A stretch of 64,000 nt of DNA, from positions 558,001 to 622,000 of the forward strand of contig CAWHBM010000001.1 of assembly GCA_963827725.1 (NCBI GenBank). Direction: 5' to 3'. This DNA is from VAXT01 sp963827725. GTDB taxonomy: Bacteria > Actinomycetota > Thermoleophilia > Gaiellales > Gaiellaceae. Below the pieces are notes generated by a model. The model was not told the origin of the DNA. It ran no database searches and saw only the letters and a program-made list of their open reading frames with translations. Each line of letters starts with the position of its first letter. Positions within the stretch are counted from its first letter, which is position 1. Of the stretch, positions 1 through 8,940 are shown piece by piece. Position numbers and translations under genes: made by a program.

Positions 1-1
1 C

Positions 2-2569
2 TTTTTCGTCGGAACGCTCGACTACGCCGCGCCCGAGCAGATTCGCGGCGAGTCCGTCGGGCCGCCTGCTGACATCTACGCGTTCGGCTGCCTCCTGTTC
101 GAGTGCCTGACCGGTCGCAAGCCGTTCGACCGCGACACCGACGTTGCGGTCATGCACGCGCACCTGCTCGATCCGCCGCCGTCGGCGATCACGGTGCGCA
201 CAGACCTCCCGCAGGCGCTCGACGACGTCTTCAACCGGGCTCTGGCGAAGGAAGAGGTCGCGCGCTTCACAACGTGTCGCGAGCTGATCGAGGCGGCGCG
301 GGAGTGCCTCGGCGGCGGCCTGCTCGTCCCTCCGCCCGGCGCCACGCCCACCGCTCCGACCCCGGCGATCACCACGACGCTCCCCACCGCGCCGACGCCG
401 TTGATTGGCCGCGATGCCGAGCTCGCCGCCCTGGTCGAGCTCGCCGGCAGGCCGGAGGTGCGCCTCGTGACGCTCACCGGACCGGGCGGGACCGGGAAGA
501 CCCGGCTCTCGCTCGCCGCAGCGAAGGAGCTGGCCCCTACGCTCGGCCAGACGTTCTTCGTCGACCTGGCCCCGATCTCAGAGCCGAGCGTCGTCGGCTC
601 CGCGATCACGAAGGTGCTCGGCGTACAGGAGGGAGCGGGGGAGTCTGCTACCCAGGCGATCGCACGGCGGCTCGGAACTGCGCCTGCCTTGCTCGTGCTC
701 GACAACTTCGAGCAGGTGCTCGCGGCAGCGGCGCTCGTCCACGAAGTGCTCTCCGCCGCACCCGCGCTGAAGGTGCTCGTGACCAGCCAGGCTCCGCTAC
801 ATCTGCGCGAGGAGCACGAGTTCCCGGTTCCACCCCTCGATCTTCCGGCCGGGGACACGCCGCTTGCAGACGTGCCGGCCGTGCAGCTCTTCCTCAACCG
901 CGCCCAGGCGGTCAAGCCCGGCTTTGCGCTCACGGCCGAGAATGAGGAAGCGGTCGCCGCGATCTGTCGCCGTCTCGACGGACTGCCGCTCGCGATCGAG
1001 CTCGCTGCCGCCCGCATCAAGCTGCTCAGCCCGCAGGCGATCCTGGGCCGGCTGGAGAAGCGGCTCGATCTGCTCACCGGAGGTGCGGGCGACCTGCCCG
1101 AGCGCCAGCGCACGCTCCGCGATGCGATCGAGTGGAGCTACAACCTCCTCGAGCCATCCGAGCAGATGTTGCTGGCGCGCCTCGGGGTGTTCGCCGGCGG
1201 GTGCTCGCTCGAGTTCGCGGACGCCGTCGCGGGCGAGGGGATGGGGTTCGGAGAGTCGTTCGAGACGCTCGCGTCGCTCGTCGACAAGAGCCTGGTCCGG
1301 CAGCGGGACGGCGCGGACGGCGAGCCCCGCTTCGGCCAGCTGGAGACGATTCGGGAGTACGCTCTCGAGCAGCTCGAGAAACGCGGCGAGCTCGAGCAGA
1401 TGCGCCGACGTCACGCGGAGCGGCTCCTCGAGCTGGTGGAGGCGGCCGAGCCCGAGCTCACGCGCGAGAACCAGGCGATGTGGCTCGACAGGCTCGACGA
1501 GGAGAACGACAACATCCGAGCAGCGCTCGCGTGGGCGACCGGCGCGGGCGAGATCGAGATCGCCCTCCGGCTCGCCGGTGCGCTCGTCCGGTTCTGGAGC
1601 ACCCGGGGCCTGATGCGCGAGGGCCGTAGCCGGCTTGCCGAAGCGCTCGCCGCATCGGGCTCGGTCGCCCCCGCGGTCCTCGCCAAGGCCCATTTCGCGG
1701 CCGGGTACGCGGCGGTCGGCGAGGGTGACTTCCTCCAGGCACGGGCGGACTTCGAGGCGAGCCTCGAGCATGCGAGGAACGCCTCGGACGAACGTGCCGA
1801 AGGCTCGGCTCTCGCACAACTCGCCTGGCTGGCGATGGCAAGCGGGGACGACCGGGCGCGAGAGCTGGCGGAGTCCTCGGCCGAGCTGGCCGAGCGGGCG
1901 GGCGACAAGTTGACCGCATCGGGCGCCGTGACGACCCTTGCCGACCTCGCGGTCGCGGAGGGAAACCGCGAGGAGGCGATCCAGCTCTACGAGCGTGGTC
2001 TCGCGCTACGGCGGGCGCTCGGTGACCAGCGGCTCGTCGCGAACTCGCTCGTCGGTCTTGGCCGAGCTCAGCTCTTGCAGGGGGACTATCCGCGCGCGAC
2101 GGCCCTCCTCGAGGAGGCTCTTACACTTGCCCGCCGCGTGAAGGACACGTGGGTCGCTTCGGTGGCGCTCGGCAACCTGGCGCGCGTCCTGCTCTGCGCC
2201 GACGGCGATCGCGTCCGCGTGAACATGCTGCTTGCCGAGGGCCTGCGCCTGGCACGAGACCGAAACGACCGCCGCCTCACCGCAGAGTGGGCCCAGGCTC
2301 TGGCTGCGGCCACGGCGCTGGAGGGGCGCCCCGACGAGGCGGGCCGCCTCTGCGCATGCGCCGAGGCTCTGAGGGAGACAACCGGCGCCGAGCTCTATCC
2401 GGCCGAGACCATGATCCAGGAGCTCTTCCTGACACCCATCCGAGCAGACGCAGGGTTCCCCGCGGCGCTCGAGACCGCGCGTGGGCTTTCGGCGGACGAG
2501 CTGATCGCCGCCGCGGTTGCGGCGTCGGCGGACGACGGGACGGCCACGGTAGCCAGTCCCACCGGCTGA
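2..2569 (+). CDS. Ser/Thr kinase - ATPase - TPR regulator, 5' truncated
   Basis: The reading frame enters from the window edge, so the N-terminus is missing. The first ~90 residues are the end of a eukaryote-like Ser/Thr kinase: the activation-loop end GTLDYAAPEQ, then DIYAFGCLLFECLTGRKPF (subdomain IX). After a Pro/Thr-rich linker comes an NB-ARC/COG3903-type ATPase with Walker A GPGGTGKT (about nt 480), Walker B ALLVLDN (about nt 690), GLPLAIELAAA and LETIREYALEQL. The last ~350 residues are Ala/Glu-rich helical repeats resembling TPRs. Relatives are large cytoplasmic signalling ATPases, often fused to a DNA-binding domain; no HTH is visible here, so the output is unknown. The kinase active-site lysine and HRD loop lie outside the window. 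Confidence 0.85.
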   Translation, partial: FFVGTLDYAAPEQIRGESVGPPADIYAFGCLLFECLTGRKPFDRDTDVAVMHAHLLDPPPSAITVRTDLPQALDDVFNRALAKEEVARFTTCRELIEAARECLGGGLLVPPPGATPTAPTPAITTTLPTAPTPLIGRDAELAALVELAGRPEVRLVTLTGPGGTGKTRLSLAAAKELAPTLGQTFFVDLAPISEPSVVGSAITKVLGVQEGAGESATQAIARRLGTAPALLVLDNFEQVLAAAALVHEVLSAAPALKVLVTSQAPLHLREEHEFPVPPLDLPAGDTPLADVPAVQLFLNRAQAVKPGFALTAENEEAVAAICRRLDGLPLAIELAAARIKLLSPQAILGRLEKRLDLLTGGAGDLPERQRTLRDAIEWSYNLLEPSEQMLLARLGVFAGGCSLEFADAVAGEGMGFGESFETLASLVDKSLVRQRDGADGEPRFGQLETIREYALEQLEKRGELEQMRRRHAERLLELVEAAEPELTRENQAMWLDRLDEENDNIRAALAWATGAGEIEIALRLAGALVRFWSTRGLMREGRSRLAEALAASGSVAPAVLAKAHFAAGYAAVGEGDFLQARADFEASLEHARNASDERAEGSALAQLAWLAMASGDDRARELAESSAELAERAGDKLTASGAVTTLADLAVAEGNREEAIQLYERGLALRRALGDQRLVANSLVGLGRAQLLQGDYPRATALLEEALTLARRVKDTWVASVALGNLARVLLCADGDRVRVNMLLAEGLRLARDRNDRRLTAEWAQALAAATALEGRPDEAGRLCACAEALRETTGAELYPAETMIQELFLTPIRADAGFPAALETARGLSADELIAAAVAASADDGTATVASPTG

Positions 2570-2572
2570 GGC

Positions 2573-2785
2573 ATGAGACGAGGAAATAGCGGGCTGGCGA
2601 TCGTGGCGCTGCTTGCGTTTGCCGGCTACACGACGTTCGTTCTGTGGGTGTCGCTCTCCGCGGGCAAGGGGCACGGCTCCGGGTACTGGGCGAGCATCGC
2701 GCTAATCGTCCTACTCGTCGCGGCTTCCCTGTGGGGAGCGAGCTACCTGTTCCGGAGACGTTTCAAGAAAGACGCCAACCCCTAG
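2573..2785 (+). CDS. small two-TM membrane protein
   Basis: A 70-residue protein that starts 3 nt after the stop of the kinase-ATPase gene, so it is probably cotranscribed. It has two hydrophobic segments (about residues 7-27 and 39-58) and a basic C-terminal tail (FRRRFKKD), which predicts a double-spanning inner-membrane protein with the tail in the cytoplasm. I do not recognise a family. The strand and tight spacing support it as real; function is unknown. Confidence 0.55.
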   Translation: MRRGNSGLAIVALLAFAGYTTFVLWVSLSAGKGHGSGYWASIALIVLLVAASLWGASYLFRRRFKKDANP

Positions 2786-2949
2786 GAGGGCTTGGCGCAA
2801 TATGGCTGAGCCGCCGGGCCGCGCTGCTCGCCCCGAGGCGGCGTCCTCAGTCGCACCCAGGCTGACTAGCCTGGGCACTCCCTGCGTCCTTGCCTCGGAA
2901 CGACCATCGCACCCCGGCGACGAGCAACATCGCGCCAAGCCCTCCTAGC

Positions 2950-3990
2950 TCACCAGCGAGTCTTCCGTTGGCTGCGGGCGAAGCGAGCGCGCTCCTTGCG
3001 CGCCTCGGAGCGGAGCCGGTTGTCCTTGCGGATCTCGAGTGCCCGCAGCTCGCGTTGGAGCTTGCGGTAGCTCGTGTAGCGATCCTCCGAGAGCGTCCCG
3101 TCGCCGAGGGCCCGGCGTACCTCGCACCCCGGCTCGTGCTCGTGCGAGCAATCGGCGAAGCGGCAGCCTGCGGCAAGCTCGGTGATCTCCCCGAACGTCG
3201 TCTCGAGCACCTCCTCGCCGGCCCAGAGCTGAAGCTCTCGCATGCCGGGCGTGTCGAGCAGAACCGCGCCGGAAGGCAAGGGGACGAGCTCGCGATGCGA
3301 GGTTGTGTGCCGCCCGCGGCCGTCGGATCGGATCTCGCCTGTTGCGAGCAGCTCCCGGCCGGCGAAGCGGTTCACGAGCGTCGACTTTCCGACACCGGAC
3401 GAGCCGAGCAGGGCGATCGTGCGACCCTTGCCGAGGTAGGAGTCGAGTGCTTCGAGCCCTTCTCCTGTGACTGCGCTCACGGCATGGACCGGGACGCCTA
3501 TCAGGACCGGCTCCACCTCCAGGAGCTCGGCCTCCGGGTCGTCTGCGACGTCCTTCTTGTTCACGACGATCACGGGATCCGAGCCACTGTCCCAGGCGGC
3601 CGTGAGGTAGCGCTCGAGCCGCCGCGGGTTGAGATCGAACCCGAAGGAGGTGACGACGAAGACCGTGTCGACGTTTGCCGCGACCACCTGGGCGACCGTT
3701 CTCTTGAAAGCCTCCTTCCTCGTGAACGCGGTGCGGCGCGGCAGCACCGCTTCGATCACGGCTTTCTTCTCGCCCGCGACCGGTCGAACCGCGACCCAGT
3801 CGCCGACCGCCGGGAGCTCCTCGTCCGAGAGCTTCCCTGACGGAACACCGCCCATCGGCCCGAGCTCGGTGAAGAGCTCGCACGGCCCGTGATGACGCGC
3901 CGAGACGCGCGCCGGAATCAAGTTTTCCTTCTCGTATGGCTCGAACGCTTCTGCGAAGAATGCGTCCCAGCCGAGCTCTTCGAGGTTCAA
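2950..3990 (-). CDS. rsgA: RsgA, small-subunit-dependent ribosome maturation GTPase
   Basis: RsgA/YjeQ is a circularly permuted GTPase that checks late 30S assembly. The order of motifs shows the permutation: G4 NKKD first, then G1 GSSGVGKST, then G3 DTPG. An OB-like N-terminal region precedes them and a C-terminal zinc knuckle (CRFADCSHEHEPGC) follows. I place the start at the TTG at 3990 because AAAGGAG (3996-4002) lies 5 nt upstream and the family begins near LNLEELGW; an upstream GTG at 4017 would add nine residues and lacks such a site. It follows the histidine kinase gene on the same strand after a ~200 nt gap, so it probably has its own promoter. Confidence 0.93.
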   Translation of the reverse strand: MNLEELGWDAFFAEAFEPYEKENLIPARVSARHHGPCELFTELGPMGGVPSGKLSDEELPAVGDWVAVRPVAGEKKAVIEAVLPRRTAFTRKEAFKRTVAQVVAANVDTVFVVTSFGFDLNPRRLERYLTAAWDSGSDPVIVVNKKDVADDPEAELLEVEPVLIGVPVHAVSAVTGEGLEALDSYLGKGRTIALLGSSGVGKSTLVNRFAGRELLATGEIRSDGRGRHTTSHRELVPLPSGAVLLDTPGMRELQLWAGEEVLETTFGEITELAAGCRFADCSHEHEPGCEVRRALGDGTLSEDRYTSYRKLQRELRALEIRKDNRLRSEARKERARFARSQRKTRW

Positions 3991-4194
3991 GCGAACTCCT
4001 TTGGGCTGTAGGTACACCGGAAGCGCCCGGTATGGGCGCGAGCGATGAGCCTCAGGAGCGCGGTTTCGATCTAACGCGCGCGTCCGGAGGCCCGGGCAAC
4101 GGAGAACTCAGTCATCACAGACCTCCTTTCGTCGCGGAACGCACTAAGGGTACGCGAGGAATCGGCTGAGATCAAACTCTCCTTCCTCCTTCCT

Positions 4195-5565
4195 CTAGGC
4201 ACGTAGCGTGACTACCAGCGCCGTTCCCTGGCCCGGAGTCGAGCGCAAAGAGAAGACGCCGCCGATCGCAGCCGCGCGGTCGCGAAGGTTCTTGAGGCCC
4301 TGCCCGGCCGGGTCGGTGCCGTCCTCGAAGCCGGCGCCATCGTCGCGGACGACGACAATGCGCTCCGCTCCGCGCTGCCCGATCAGTACCCAGGCGCGGC
4401 CTGCACCGGCGTGCTTGCGCACATTGGCAAGCCCTTCTTGCACGATTCGGAAAACCTCGATCTGCTCGTCGGGCGCGAGCGAGAGCTCCGGATCGACCTC
4501 GAGCTCGACATCGAGCTCGCCGTCCGCAGTGAGGACGTCGACGTAGCGTCGAAGCGCGGCGTCGAAAGGTGCGTTGCCGCTCGCCGACGAGAGGGCGAGG
4601 ATTGCGAACCGTGCTTCCTGCTGCGCCAGAGCTGCAGCATTCTTGATCTGCCTGACGCTACCGTCGGGCGCGTTGCCCGCCTCGAGCATGCTCGCGTGCG
4701 TCGAGATCGTGAAGAGGTACTGAGCAAGTCCGTCGTGGATCTCGCGCGCGACACGTGCCCGTTCTTCGGCGACCGCGCGCCCGAACTCCGCGAAGCGGAT
4801 CGCCCGCCACACGCCGGCCATCAGGACGGCGTAGGAAAAGAGGCGCAGGAAGTCGCCCTGCGAGACGAAGGCGCTCGAGACCGCGGGCGTGAACACGTAG
4901 TGCAGCTCCGCGAAGAGCGCGAGGCTGGCGGCAAGCCCGAGCCAGCGGTAGAGATCGTCTCCGTAGTTCCGGTAGCGAAGGCCGAACCCGATCAGTGCGA
5001 CCAGGCTGAGGAGTGCCTGGAGGGCGAGGGTGACGATGAGGAGCAGGGGCTGGTCGCCGTGCAGGAGCTCCGGCAGCCCGGTCGCGAGCGAGCGCATCAG
5101 CAGCCAGATCGCGGCCGTGAGACAGACGAGGGCGAGGATCGACCACCGCAGCGCCCGCTCGCGCGCGAGGATCCGGCCCCGCGAGAAGGGTGCCGCTGCG
5201 ATCAGGCACGTCGCGAGCAGCTTCGAGGCGACGCCGGCCCAGGCCTCGGTCGTGCCGACTGTCCCGCCCTCGAACACCGGGGCGATCGAGAAAGCCATCG
5301 TCGAGGCCGCGGCCAGGAAGAAGCCTCCGCAGAGCAGGAAGTCGAGCCGCCTGCCCTCGACTGCGAAGCGGATTCCGGCGAGCACGGCGACGATCGCGGC
5401 GAAGAGCGTCACACCCGTGTCGAGAACGAGCCGCAACTGCGGGAGCTCGTACGTCTCCCGGAGTGACGGATACGTCACAAAGAGGGCGAGCGCAGCGCCG
5501 AGCAGGCTGAGGAGCAGGACTTCGCCCCAGAGCCAGGCCTGGTAGGCATTTTCGTCGCGCCGCAC
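4195..5565 (-). CDS. membrane sensor histidine kinase (NarL/DesK-type)
   Basis: A 456-residue kinase. The first ~270 residues hold about seven to eight hydrophobic helices and no obvious periplasmic domain, so the signal is probably sensed in or at the membrane. The HisKA_3 dimerisation box REIHDGLAQYLF carries the phospho-acceptor His. The HATPase_c domain follows, with N-box VQEGLANVRKHA, G1 DDGAGF and G2 GQGLKNLRDRA. It is transcribed divergently from the response regulator starting 80 nt away, the usual pairing for this class. The stimulus is unknown. Confidence 0.9.
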   Translation of the reverse strand: MRRDENAYQAWLWGEVLLLSLLGAALALFVTYPSLRETYELPQLRLVLDTGVTLFAAIVAVLAGIRFAVEGRRLDFLLCGGFFLAAASTMAFSIAPVFEGGTVGTTEAWAGVASKLLATCLIAAAPFSRGRILARERALRWSILALVCLTAAIWLLMRSLATGLPELLHGDQPLLLIVTLALQALLSLVALIGFGLRYRNYGDDLYRWLGLAASLALFAELHYVFTPAVSSAFVSQGDFLRLFSYAVLMAGVWRAIRFAEFGRAVAEERARVAREIHDGLAQYLFTISTHASMLEAGNAPDGSVRQIKNAAALAQQEARFAILALSSASGNAPFDAALRRYVDVLTADGELDVELEVDPELSLAPDEQIEVFRIVQEGLANVRKHAGAGRAWVLIGQRGAERIVVVRDDGAGFEDGTDPAGQGLKNLRDRAAAIGGVFSLRSTPGQGTALVVTLRA

Positions 5566-5644
5566 CCTCTTCTAATCGGCAGGACAGCGGTTTCGCTTAG
5601 GTACTGGCCTTCAACCTTCCGGCGGAACGGCCGATAAGCGATCT
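5566..5644. promoter_or_regulatory. divergent promoter region of the two-component pair
   Basis: These 79 nt separate two divergent starts (kinase at 5565 on minus, regulator GTG at 5645 on plus), so promoters for both must lie here or overlap the coding ends. No clear -35/-10 pair or operator can be picked out by eye. Confidence 0.4.
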
Positions 5645-6289
5645 GTGGCTGCGCGAATCCTGATCGTGGACGACCATCCCCTGACCCGCGAGGCTCTGGC
5701 GAACCTGCTCGGGCAGAACGGGTTTGAGGTCGTCGGCCAGGCCGGCGACGGCAACGAGGCGATCGCCTCCGCCAGGCAGCTCCAGCCCGACCTCGTGCTG
5801 CTCGATCTCTCGATGCCCGAGCTCGACGGCCTCGACGCGCTGCCTCGCGTGCGAGAAGCGGCGCCCCAATGCGAAGTAGTCGTGCTCACGGCCTCGGGAA
5901 CCGAGGAGAACCTGCTCGCCGCGATCCGCGGTGGGGCCGCCGGCTACCTGCTCAAGACCGAGTCGCCCGAGCGGATCGTCGAGTTTCTGAGCGGCGTCGT
6001 CGAAGGAGAGGCCGCGCTATCCGGGACAGTGGCCCGCCGCCTGCTCGAGCAGGTTCGCGAGGGCAGCTCGCACCGGGGCGTGCCCGACTCGATCGCGCAG
6101 ACCGTCTCGGCGCGCGAGCTAGAGGTTCTGCTGCTACTGGACGAGCATCTCGGCACCGACGAGATCGCAAAGAGGCTGTACATCTCCGAGCACACCGTGC
6201 GCTCGCACGTCAAGAGCCTGCTCCGGAAGCTCGCCGTCTCCTCGCGCCGCGAGGCACTGGAAACGCTCGCCCTCGCCCGCGCGAGCTAA
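5645..6289 (+). CDS. NarL/FixJ-family response regulator
   Basis: 214 residues. The receiver domain (about 1-120) has the acidic pocket IVDDH, the phospho-acceptor Asp in LVLLDLSMPE, the conserved Thr in VVLTAS and the Lys in YLLKTE. A LuxR/GerE helix-turn-helix follows (about 150-210: SARELEVLLLL, IAKRLYISEHTVRSHVKSLL). It should be phosphorylated by the divergent histidine kinase and act as a DNA-binding regulator. The start is a GTG at 5645. G-rich inverted sequence just after the stop (6301-6335) may be relevant to its targets. Confidence 0.93.
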   Translation: MAARILIVDDHPLTREALANLLGQNGFEVVGQAGDGNEAIASARQLQPDLVLLDLSMPELDGLDALPRVREAAPQCEVVVLTASGTEENLLAAIRGGAAGYLLKTESPERIVEFLSGVVEGEAALSGTVARRLLEQVREGSSHRGVPDSIAQTVSARELEVLLLLDEHLGTDEIAKRLYISEHTVRSHVKSLLRKLAVSSRREALETLALARAS

Positions 6290-6438
6290 CTTCACCCGCT
6301 CTGGGGGATCGGAAATCACCCACTGTGGGGGATGTCCGGACGATGCGCTTTCAGCTCCGCGGCCCGATACTTCGACTACTGAAACTCCTCTCTTCCCTAC
6401 TCGAGGCGGGACGAGGATTCGGTGGCTCTTTCTCTCTC

Positions 6439-6469
6439 AGACCGGCTCTCATGAGCCGGTCTTTCTTTT
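6439..6469 (+). terminator. Rho-independent terminator
   Basis: A perfect 10-bp stem (AGACCGGCTC / GAGCCGGTCT) with loop TCAT is followed by TTCTTTT. It lies 150 nt downstream of the response regulator and in the right orientation to end that transcript. The 6290-6438 stretch before it shows only the G-rich inverted sequence described separately. Confidence 0.8.
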
Positions 6470-6507
6470 GGGTTGTTTCTCATCGCCTTGTACACCACGT
6501 TCAAGAC

Positions 6508-6559
6508 GGCCACGCGAGCCAAGCTCGCATGGCCTCTAGGCGGCACCGCAAACGGTGCC
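6508..6559. repeat. adjacent hairpins in convergent intergenic gap
   Basis: Two strong hairpins sit side by side: GGCCACGCGAGC / GCTCGCATGGCC (6508-6519 and 6523-6534, one G-U pair) and GGCACCG / CGGTGCC (6542-6548 and 6553-6559, loop CAAA). A GGCCGGTC direct repeat around TTTCCTTTT follows to about 6590 and echoes the terminator at 6439-6469. They may end the minus-strand operon that stops at 6592, or be a palindromic repeat cluster. The rest of the 300-nt gap contains no gene. Confidence 0.5.
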
Positions 6560-6591
6560 TAGGGGCCGGTCTTTCCTTTTGGCCGGTCCTC

Positions 6592-7518
6592 CTAGGAGAA
6601 GCCTTCGAGCGCAGCCGTGACGAGCCGCGGGAGCGTGCTCAGGTTGTAGCCCCCCTCGAGGACCGCGGCGAACTCCGGCGCGAGCGCGGCGCTTCGGCGA
6701 GCGAGCTCCCGGAAGCCGTCCTCGGTCACGTTCATGTTCGCGAGCGGATCGTCCCGGTGAGCATCGAAGCCGGCCGAGACGAGCACGAGCTCGGGCTCGA
6801 AGGCCCGCACCGCCGGCTCGACGACGTCGTCGAAAGCGCGCTGGTACTCCTCGTCGCCCGACCCGGCGGGAAGCGGAACGTTGAGCGTCGTCTCGGCTTG
6901 CTCGCCGGGTCCTCCGGTGCCCGGGTAGAACGGCCATTCGTGAATCGAGACGAAAAGGACAGAAGGGTCGTCCCAGAAGATCGCCTGCGTCCCGTTCCCG
7001 TGATGGACGTCCCAGTCCACGATCGCCACTCGTCCGATCCCGCGCTGCGCCTGGGAGTGGCGCGCGGCGATCGCGACGTTGTTGAAGAAGCAGAAGCCCA
7101 TCGCAGCGTCGGGCAAGGCATGGTGCCCCGGGGGCCGCACGAGCGCGAACCCACCTTGCTCGGCTGCCGAGATCGCTGCACCCGCCGCAAGGAGGGCTGC
7201 GTCGAAGGTCGTCCCGGAGGCAATCGTGTCCGCGTCGAGCCAGGTCGGGTCGTGAACGGAGGAAACGCGCGCGACGTACTCCGGCGTGTGGCACCGCTCC
7301 ACGTCCGCGGCGGAAGCGGGGGTGGCCTCGCGCCAGTCCTCGATCGAGCCCAGCAGCACCTCGAGCCTGCGCGGCGTGTCGGGATGATGCCCCGTCGGAT
7401 GGAGCTGCACGAGCTCCGGGTGCGTTACGACGTCGATGAGTTCCCCGCACGGGCCGCGATCCGCTCGGCCATTGCATTCATGCCCCAACTGCTGAGGAGG
7501 GAGGACGCCTCCGCCCAC
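6592..7518 (-). CDS. histone deacetylase / acetoin-utilisation family hydrolase
   Basis: Zinc-dependent deacylase of the HDAC/AcuC/acetylpolyamine amidohydrolase superfamily. Visible signatures are HHPDTPRRL, VRPPGHHA (active-site His pair), the metal ligands in DWDVHHGNGTQ, and SAGFDAHRDDP, then the C-terminal LEGGYN. The open frame extends 93 nt into the upstream exonuclease gene; family alignment suggests the core begins near THPELVQLH (about nt 7427), but no ATG/GTG/TTG is in phase just before it. The nearest upstream candidate is a TTG near 7485, so the true start is unresolved. Bacterial substrates include acetylated lysine, acetylpolyamines or similar amides; this one is unknown. Confidence 0.85.
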   Translation of the reverse strand: MGGGVLPPQQLGHECNGRADRGPCGELIDVVTHPELVQLHPTGHHPDTPRRLEVLLGSIEDWREATPASAADVERCHTPEYVARVSSVHDPTWLDADTIASGTTFDAALLAAGAAISAAEQGGFALVRPPGHHALPDAAMGFCFFNNVAIAARHSQAQRGIGRVAIVDWDVHHGNGTQAIFWDDPSVLFVSIHEWPFYPGTGGPGEQAETTLNVPLPAGSGDEEYQRAFDDVVEPAVRAFEPELVLVSAGFDAHRDDPLANMNVTEDGFRELARRSAALAPEFAAVLEGGYNLSTLPRLVTAALEGFS

Positions 7519-8273
7519 AGGGGGGACTGATCTTCGAGGGGAGGGAGAGGGGCGGAGGCGTCTAACGCGGCTATTCGCCGATAGAGGCGAAGTTCCTCCG
7601 CGATCGGCGCGAACCTCCCCGCCTCGAGCGCCGCTTCGAGCGAGCCGTGCTCGTTCAGGATCTGAGCCGCGCCTTTCGGGCCGACTCCCGGCGCGCCGGG
7701 CAGCTTGTCGGAGGGGTCTCCTCGGAGCGCGATGAAATCGGGCACCTGCTCGGGCTCGACCCCGTATCGCTCGCGAACTTGCTCGGGGCCCACGCGCGCG
7801 AGCTCGCTCACGCCGCGCGTCGGCATCAGCAGCGTCACGCGGTCGGAAGCCAGTTGAAAGGCGTCGCGGTCGGACGTGACGACGAGGACGGGGCCGCGCC
7901 AGCGGCGCTTCGCCACGACCGCGGCGGCGAGGAAGTCGTCCGCCTCGTACCCGGGCGCCTTGGCCGCGGCGAAGCCAAACGCCCGGACGAGCTCGGGGAG
8001 CAGGTCGAGCTGCTCGAGGAGCTCGGGGTCGAAAACGCGACCGCTCTGGTACGGCACGAAGGCCTCATGCCGGTACGTCGGGACCGTGAGCGTGTCCCAG
8101 CCGACGAGCACCGCGCGAGGCTGCTCGGCGTCGTAGAGCCGCGTCAGCATGTTCGTGAAGCCCACGATCGCGCCGGCGGGGTGCCGCCCGCCCGCCCGCC
8201 GGATCGTCTTCGGGAGGCCGTGGTACGCGCGATGGGCGAGCGAGTCGCCGTCGATGACGAGGAGCGGTTTCAA
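7425..8273 (-). CDS. 5'-3' exonuclease / flap nuclease (PolI N-domain type)
   Basis: 282 residues, matching stand-alone homologues of the DNA polymerase I 5'-nuclease domain. Metal-binding acidic motifs are visible: LVIDGDSLAHRAYHG, GYEADDFLA and VTSDRDAFQL. The helix-hairpin-helix PGVGPKGAAQIL binds DNA backbone. It would remove RNA primers or 5' flaps during replication and repair. The start is TTG at 8273, which forms a TTGA overlap with the stop of the upstream acyltransferase; the 3' end overlaps the deacetylase frame. Confidence 0.9.
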   Translation of the reverse strand: MKPLLVIDGDSLAHRAYHGLPKTIRRAGGRHPAGAIVGFTNMLTRLYDAEQPRAVLVGWDTLTVPTYRHEAFVPYQSGRVFDPELLEQLDLLPELVRAFGFAAAKAPGYEADDFLAAAVVAKRRWRGPVLVVTSDRDAFQLASDRVTLLMPTRGVSELARVGPEQVRERYGVEPEQVPDFIALRGDPSDKLPGAPGVGPKGAAQILNEHGSLEAALEAGRFAPIAEELRLYRRIAALDASAPLPPLEDQSPLWAEASSLLSSWGMNAMAERIAARAGNSSTS

Positions 8274-8881
8274 AGCGTCCCCTCGAGCTCGCCGATCGCG
8301 GCCATCAGCCGCTCGGTCCCGATCTGCGCACCCTCTCGCAGTTCGCGGTCACCCAGGTCGTCCAACTCGACGGGTGCCCCGTACGCGACCCGCAGCGGCC
8401 CCAGGCGCATGAGCCGGTCGGTTCCCGCGATCGCTGCCGGGATCAAGGGCACGCCGGCCTCGAGCGCAACCCTGGCCGCGCCGGTGTGCGGCCGTGGCTT
8501 GTGTCTCTTGGCGAGACCTTTGCTGCGGCGCGTCCCCTCCGGAAACATCGCGACGACCTCGCCTTCTCGAGCGAGCCGCACAGCGGTGGCGATCGCCTCC
8601 CTGTCGCCCTCACCACGCCGCACCTTGAAGGCCCCGCCGAACCGGAGGATCGGCCAGAGCGGAGAGCGAAAGAGCTCGACCTTCGCCATGAACCGCAACT
8701 GCCTTCCGGGGAAGAGGGGCAGTCCGAGCGGCCACGGATCGAAGTTCGAGACGTGGTTCGCGGAGAGGACATAGCCGCCCTCGCGTGGAAGGTGCTGCTT
8801 CCCCGAAGCGCGCAGGCGAAAGAGCAGCTTCACAGGTAGCCCAGTGAGGATTCCGAGAAAGAGGTACGTAGGCGCAACCAC
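8270..8881 (-). CDS. plsC: 1-acylglycerol-3-phosphate acyltransferase (PlsC family)
   Basis: Transfers a second acyl chain to lysophosphatidic acid in phospholipid synthesis, at the inner face of the membrane. The catalytic NHxxxxD motif is ANHVSNFDPW and the glycerol-phosphate-binding motif is MFPEGTRR. The frame extends to 8950, but that would overlap the divergent topB start (8941). The GTG at 8881 gives a hydrophobic N-terminus (VAPTYLFLGILTGLPV) and a normal size of ~203 residues, so I chose it. It is first in the minus-strand operon with the exonuclease and deacetylase. Confidence 0.88.
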   Translation of the reverse strand: MVAPTYLFLGILTGLPVKLLFRLRASGKQHLPREGGYVLSANHVSNFDPWPLGLPLFPGRQLRFMAKVELFRSPLWPILRFGGAFKVRRGEGDREAIATAVRLAREGEVVAMFPEGTRRSKGLAKRHKPRPHTGAARVALEAGVPLIPAAIAGTDRLMRLGPLRVAYGAPVELDDLGDRELREGAQIGTERLMAAIGELEGTL

Positions 8882-8940
8882 GCGGCGCGGAGTATGGCCT
8901 GAGCGACCAGGTTGACAGCCCCCGCTAGTCTCCGAACGAG

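Noticed and set aside
5869..7530. A 553-codon plus-strand frame over the response regulator and deacetylase
   Set aside because: It crosses two well-supported genes and a terminator and has no recognisable domain.
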